A DNA stretch of 45,379 bases from Flavobacteriaceae bacterium. GTDB taxonomy: Bacteria > Bacteroidota > Bacteroidia > Flavobacteriales > Flavobacteriaceae. Within the stretch, counting starts at the first letter, position 1. Each line of letters starts with the position of its first letter. The translations under genes and the position numbers were made by a program. Positions 45,301 through 45,379 of this stretch are shown here, piece by piece. The stretch covers positions 1 through 45,379 of the forward strand of contig CANGUZ010000014.1 in the NCBI GenBank assembly GCA_947457255.1. The letters run 5' to 3'. The notes beneath the pieces were generated by a model that worked only from the letters and a program-made list of their open reading frames with translations, searched no databases and was not told the DNA's origin.

Positions 45301-45379
45301 ACAGCCACCTGTAGTTGTAACTGTATAGTTAAATGTTCCAGATGCAGTTGGAGTTCCACTGATAGTAACTTGACTAGAA
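39334..45379 (-). CDS. Giant surface protein with ASH-like, TSP3-like and LamG domains and T9SS type A tail (N-terminus outside window)
   Basis: At least 2014 residues are visible. The frame is open to the last base, so the Met at 45111 is internal, not the start. From the N-terminal side: 84-residue repeats (>=2 visible), an Ig-like module, and four ~117-residue choice-of-anchor-D/ASH-like repeats (EIDIQGNATSI ... NNDxxE...IQGTG). Next are TSP3-like calcium-binding Asp runs (DNDGDGIENNVDQDDDNDG), a jelly-roll segment (NGSFENTTPLIANGSWG) and more Asp-rich repeats. A LamG/concanavalin-like domain follows (DFDGRNDYGE ... WYHVAAVYNG ... GKIDEVRVFN). A long region resembling secreted Flavobacterium proteins precedes the type A sorting domain (VTLYNILGQSI ... 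VSSGTYIVKVQ). Likely an exported adhesin. Confidence 0.93.
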   Translation of the reverse strand, partial: SSQVTISGTPTASGTFNYTVTTTGGCTPAITTGTITISPIHTIALGINRTTCINTAITSITLATTGATGATVSGLPTGVTGTWASNQVTMSGTPTEAGTFNYTVTTTGGCTPAIATGTITVTPLNTITAGINRTTCINTAMSSIILSTTGATGATVTGLPAGVTGSWSGNQVTISGTPTAVGTSNYSVVTTGGCSPQVTATGSITVNAFPTITGTTPRTRTGAGSVVLSATASIGTLNWYDALTGGTLLGSGTNFTTPTITSTTTFYVEAVNGPCTSIPRSAVIATVNYPEIDVRGNAITIINGEASPSLSNWTDFGTSITTRTYTIHNIGNALLTVGAITISGVNASEFTVTTAPSSIVAIGSSTTFVVTFAPTAIGIRTATIEIANNDTDESFYTYNIQGTGIEQEIDILGNATSIASGSSTPALTNWTDFSNVAGTRTYTIRNIGSVPLTIGTITISGTHASDFTVTSPPSATVAANSSTTFTVTFAPSAINLRTATISIVNNDNTENPYTFAIQGFGIIPEIDIQGNATSIPDSTVIAPTTSNWTDFSTVAGTRTFTIFNNGNMTLNIGAITRTGTHASEFTITTSPATTVAAFSSTTFVVTFSPTALGTRSATISIANNDSNEASYDFNIQGTGAEREIDLQGNSVSIPNNTPTASITTGSDFGPADINLATVTRTFTILNTGSLPLTISNPTISGVNAAEFTITANPSTLTIGAGAGTTFSVTFNPSGVFTRLAQINIVNNDSDENPYRFVIQGTGLLDNDGDGIENNVDQDDDNDGVIDTVECGTCISDPFINGSFENTTPLIANGSWGLIPETPTNIPGWQTIPEDLIEIWANGMNGGGGPVTAAAGRQFAELNANVPGTLYQTFCLNGAGGTINWSIKHRGRMGVDVAYVKFGTNLTTADASTPIATMSDDRFAWGTYSGTYPIPIGQTTIVLTFQAGPTATGNASIGNLIDDVQIIINQNCIDNDGDGISDIVDVDDDNDGIPDIEEAGFKAYSNNKSTMDRTNAATWVDTNTNGLNDYIDALIAAGTYVIPDTDGDGVPNHLDLDSDNDSLFDVDEANVLNGDGDITGDGRGDGLDSEGDGLLNLYDNSPVFGTTFRAYAQDSDGNGIPDYLQLDANDDGINDIQTGLHGSFDTNGDGRIDGTGDSDLDGILNIFDTNDIVRGSPRDIDRKLFLDFDGRNDYGEDTTAMGILTNASIMAWIDLNPGFASTGVVMGTPNFFLRVTSARNLEAVVNGTTVSFNTTTLNRSQWYHVAAVYNGSIVRLFLNGLLVNSAAATGSIPSNILTLGKNPSASSNFFRGKIDEVRVFNLALTDLQLQRMVYQEIQNTASQVRGAIVPRDIGALPFANVLRYYRMDAYKDDIIDDLTTAPIDLVTGMKIFNHKVINVQQAPMPFTTVRTGTFATAVNDPTRDIRGLDVLDFDSSIIQVNHSITETANNTDLAMFVSPSATITMNNNTKIQNDWYLKLDGKIDLQGRSQLVQTTNSDLDVTSAGSIERDQQGQSNRFSYNYWSSPVGGISTTSNNNSYTVDSVMKDGTDPANIRNITWTTGYNGAPTTPITLSNFWIFKFQNVSPIYANWAKVLQNGTLFAGQGFTLKGSGGASANQNYTFVGKPNSGAISSPIAANNSNLSGNPYPSALDANAFITANLGSTTGTLYLWEHFSTNASHNLAAYQGGYATRNLVGGTTPVSPAGVSGLGSSSRIPGRYIPVGQGFFVNGSATGGSINFNNSQRLFIKEDDAVNSNALFRHNANTSTSPVVQKEFDNRQDAIPQDNEFTKIRFSYISPDNNRRELLLGFMNENATSAVDPGYDAVQLDTQASDMYFLNNNTRLVIQGDTYFNSASSFPLGVKTAIEGKVKFVLNQTENFDANSSIYIYDNVTKLYHDIKEKDFEINLTAGTLADRFSLRFNNPSTLSVNNFDINEAVKVTFANNDNSINIKNNLLNETVQSVTLYNILGQSINKWNVKDQAQTKIKIPVTNVSSGTYIVKVQTTNGDISKKVIIR
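43095..44508 (-). repeat. Four ~351-bp tandem domain repeats (choice-of-anchor-D/ASH-like)
   Basis: Anchor sequences near 44486, 44135 and 43784 are exactly 351 bases apart. The fourth follows after 354 bases. Each unit encodes about 117 residues with the pattern EID-GN ... WTDF ... RTYTI-NIG ... TISG-AS-FTVT ... TTF-VTFAPTA ... IVNND ... IQGTG. Confidence 0.88.
44800..45379 (-). repeat. 252-bp tandem coding repeats running off the window
   Basis: Matching segments are 252 bases (84 codons) apart: CCACCAGTTGTA-type at 44801, 45053 and 45305, and ACACCAG(C/T)TGG at 44891 and 45143. Units encode a GVTGTW..NQVT.SGTPT.AGT..Y.V.TTGGC pattern. The array continues beyond the end of the window. Confidence 0.88.

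Overview
The window looks like chromosomal DNA from a Flavobacterium-like member of the Bacteroidota. It is AT-rich, and many genes have upstream boxes matching the Bacteroidota promoter consensus TAnnTTTG. Giant surface proteins end in type IX secretion system (T9SS) sorting domains of both type A and type B. The housekeeping genes (mitochondrial-type aconitase, HisRS with an [11 protein letters not shown] core, alanine dehydrogenase) have the expected Bacteroidota character. No rRNA, tRNA, CRISPR array, transposase or phage gene was seen. This taxonomic call comes from recognising families, not from a database search.

Layout. 1-2200: the 3' end of an HtrA/Deg-like protease gene, a tiny secreted or membrane protein with a PID-CTERM-like tail, and peptide chain release factor 3. 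2418-7646: an envelope-biogenesis operon of a two-domain parvulin PPIase, a SurA-related lipoprotein and a SurA-like PPIase, followed by a MoxR ATPase. 7730-11155: a membrane-anchored protein that resembles copper type II monooxygenases of the PHM family, divergent from two tandem acyltransferase-3 paralogues; the second copy has lost both conserved histidines. 11371-18992: aconitase, a DUF4874/DUF4832 secreted protein with a T9SS tail, and an amino-acid permease / alanine dehydrogenase / Lrp cluster that probably imports and oxidises alanine under Lrp control.

19090-29080: two adjacent giant T9SS type B proteins. The larger carries a tandem array of 198-bp (66-aa) repeats. 29271-33190: DUF2721, AlkB-like dioxygenase, DUF2805 and a secreted M61 peptidase, with a perfect long-armed intergenic palindrome upstream of the peptidase. 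33414-39254: a HAD phosphatase overlapping ribD, divergent prmC, a MacB/FtsX-type permease, and hisS with an unusually large internal insertion. 39334 to the window end: a third giant surface protein (T9SS type A), truncated at its N-terminus by the window edge.

The observations most worth following are the roughly 130-residue extra segment inside HisRS, the PHM-like copper protein, the probably inactive acyltransferase duplicate, and heptanucleotide repeats. One heptamer array lies inside the prmC reading frame; two others lie just upstream of hisS and moxR. I saw no clear new multi-gene defence or mobile system.
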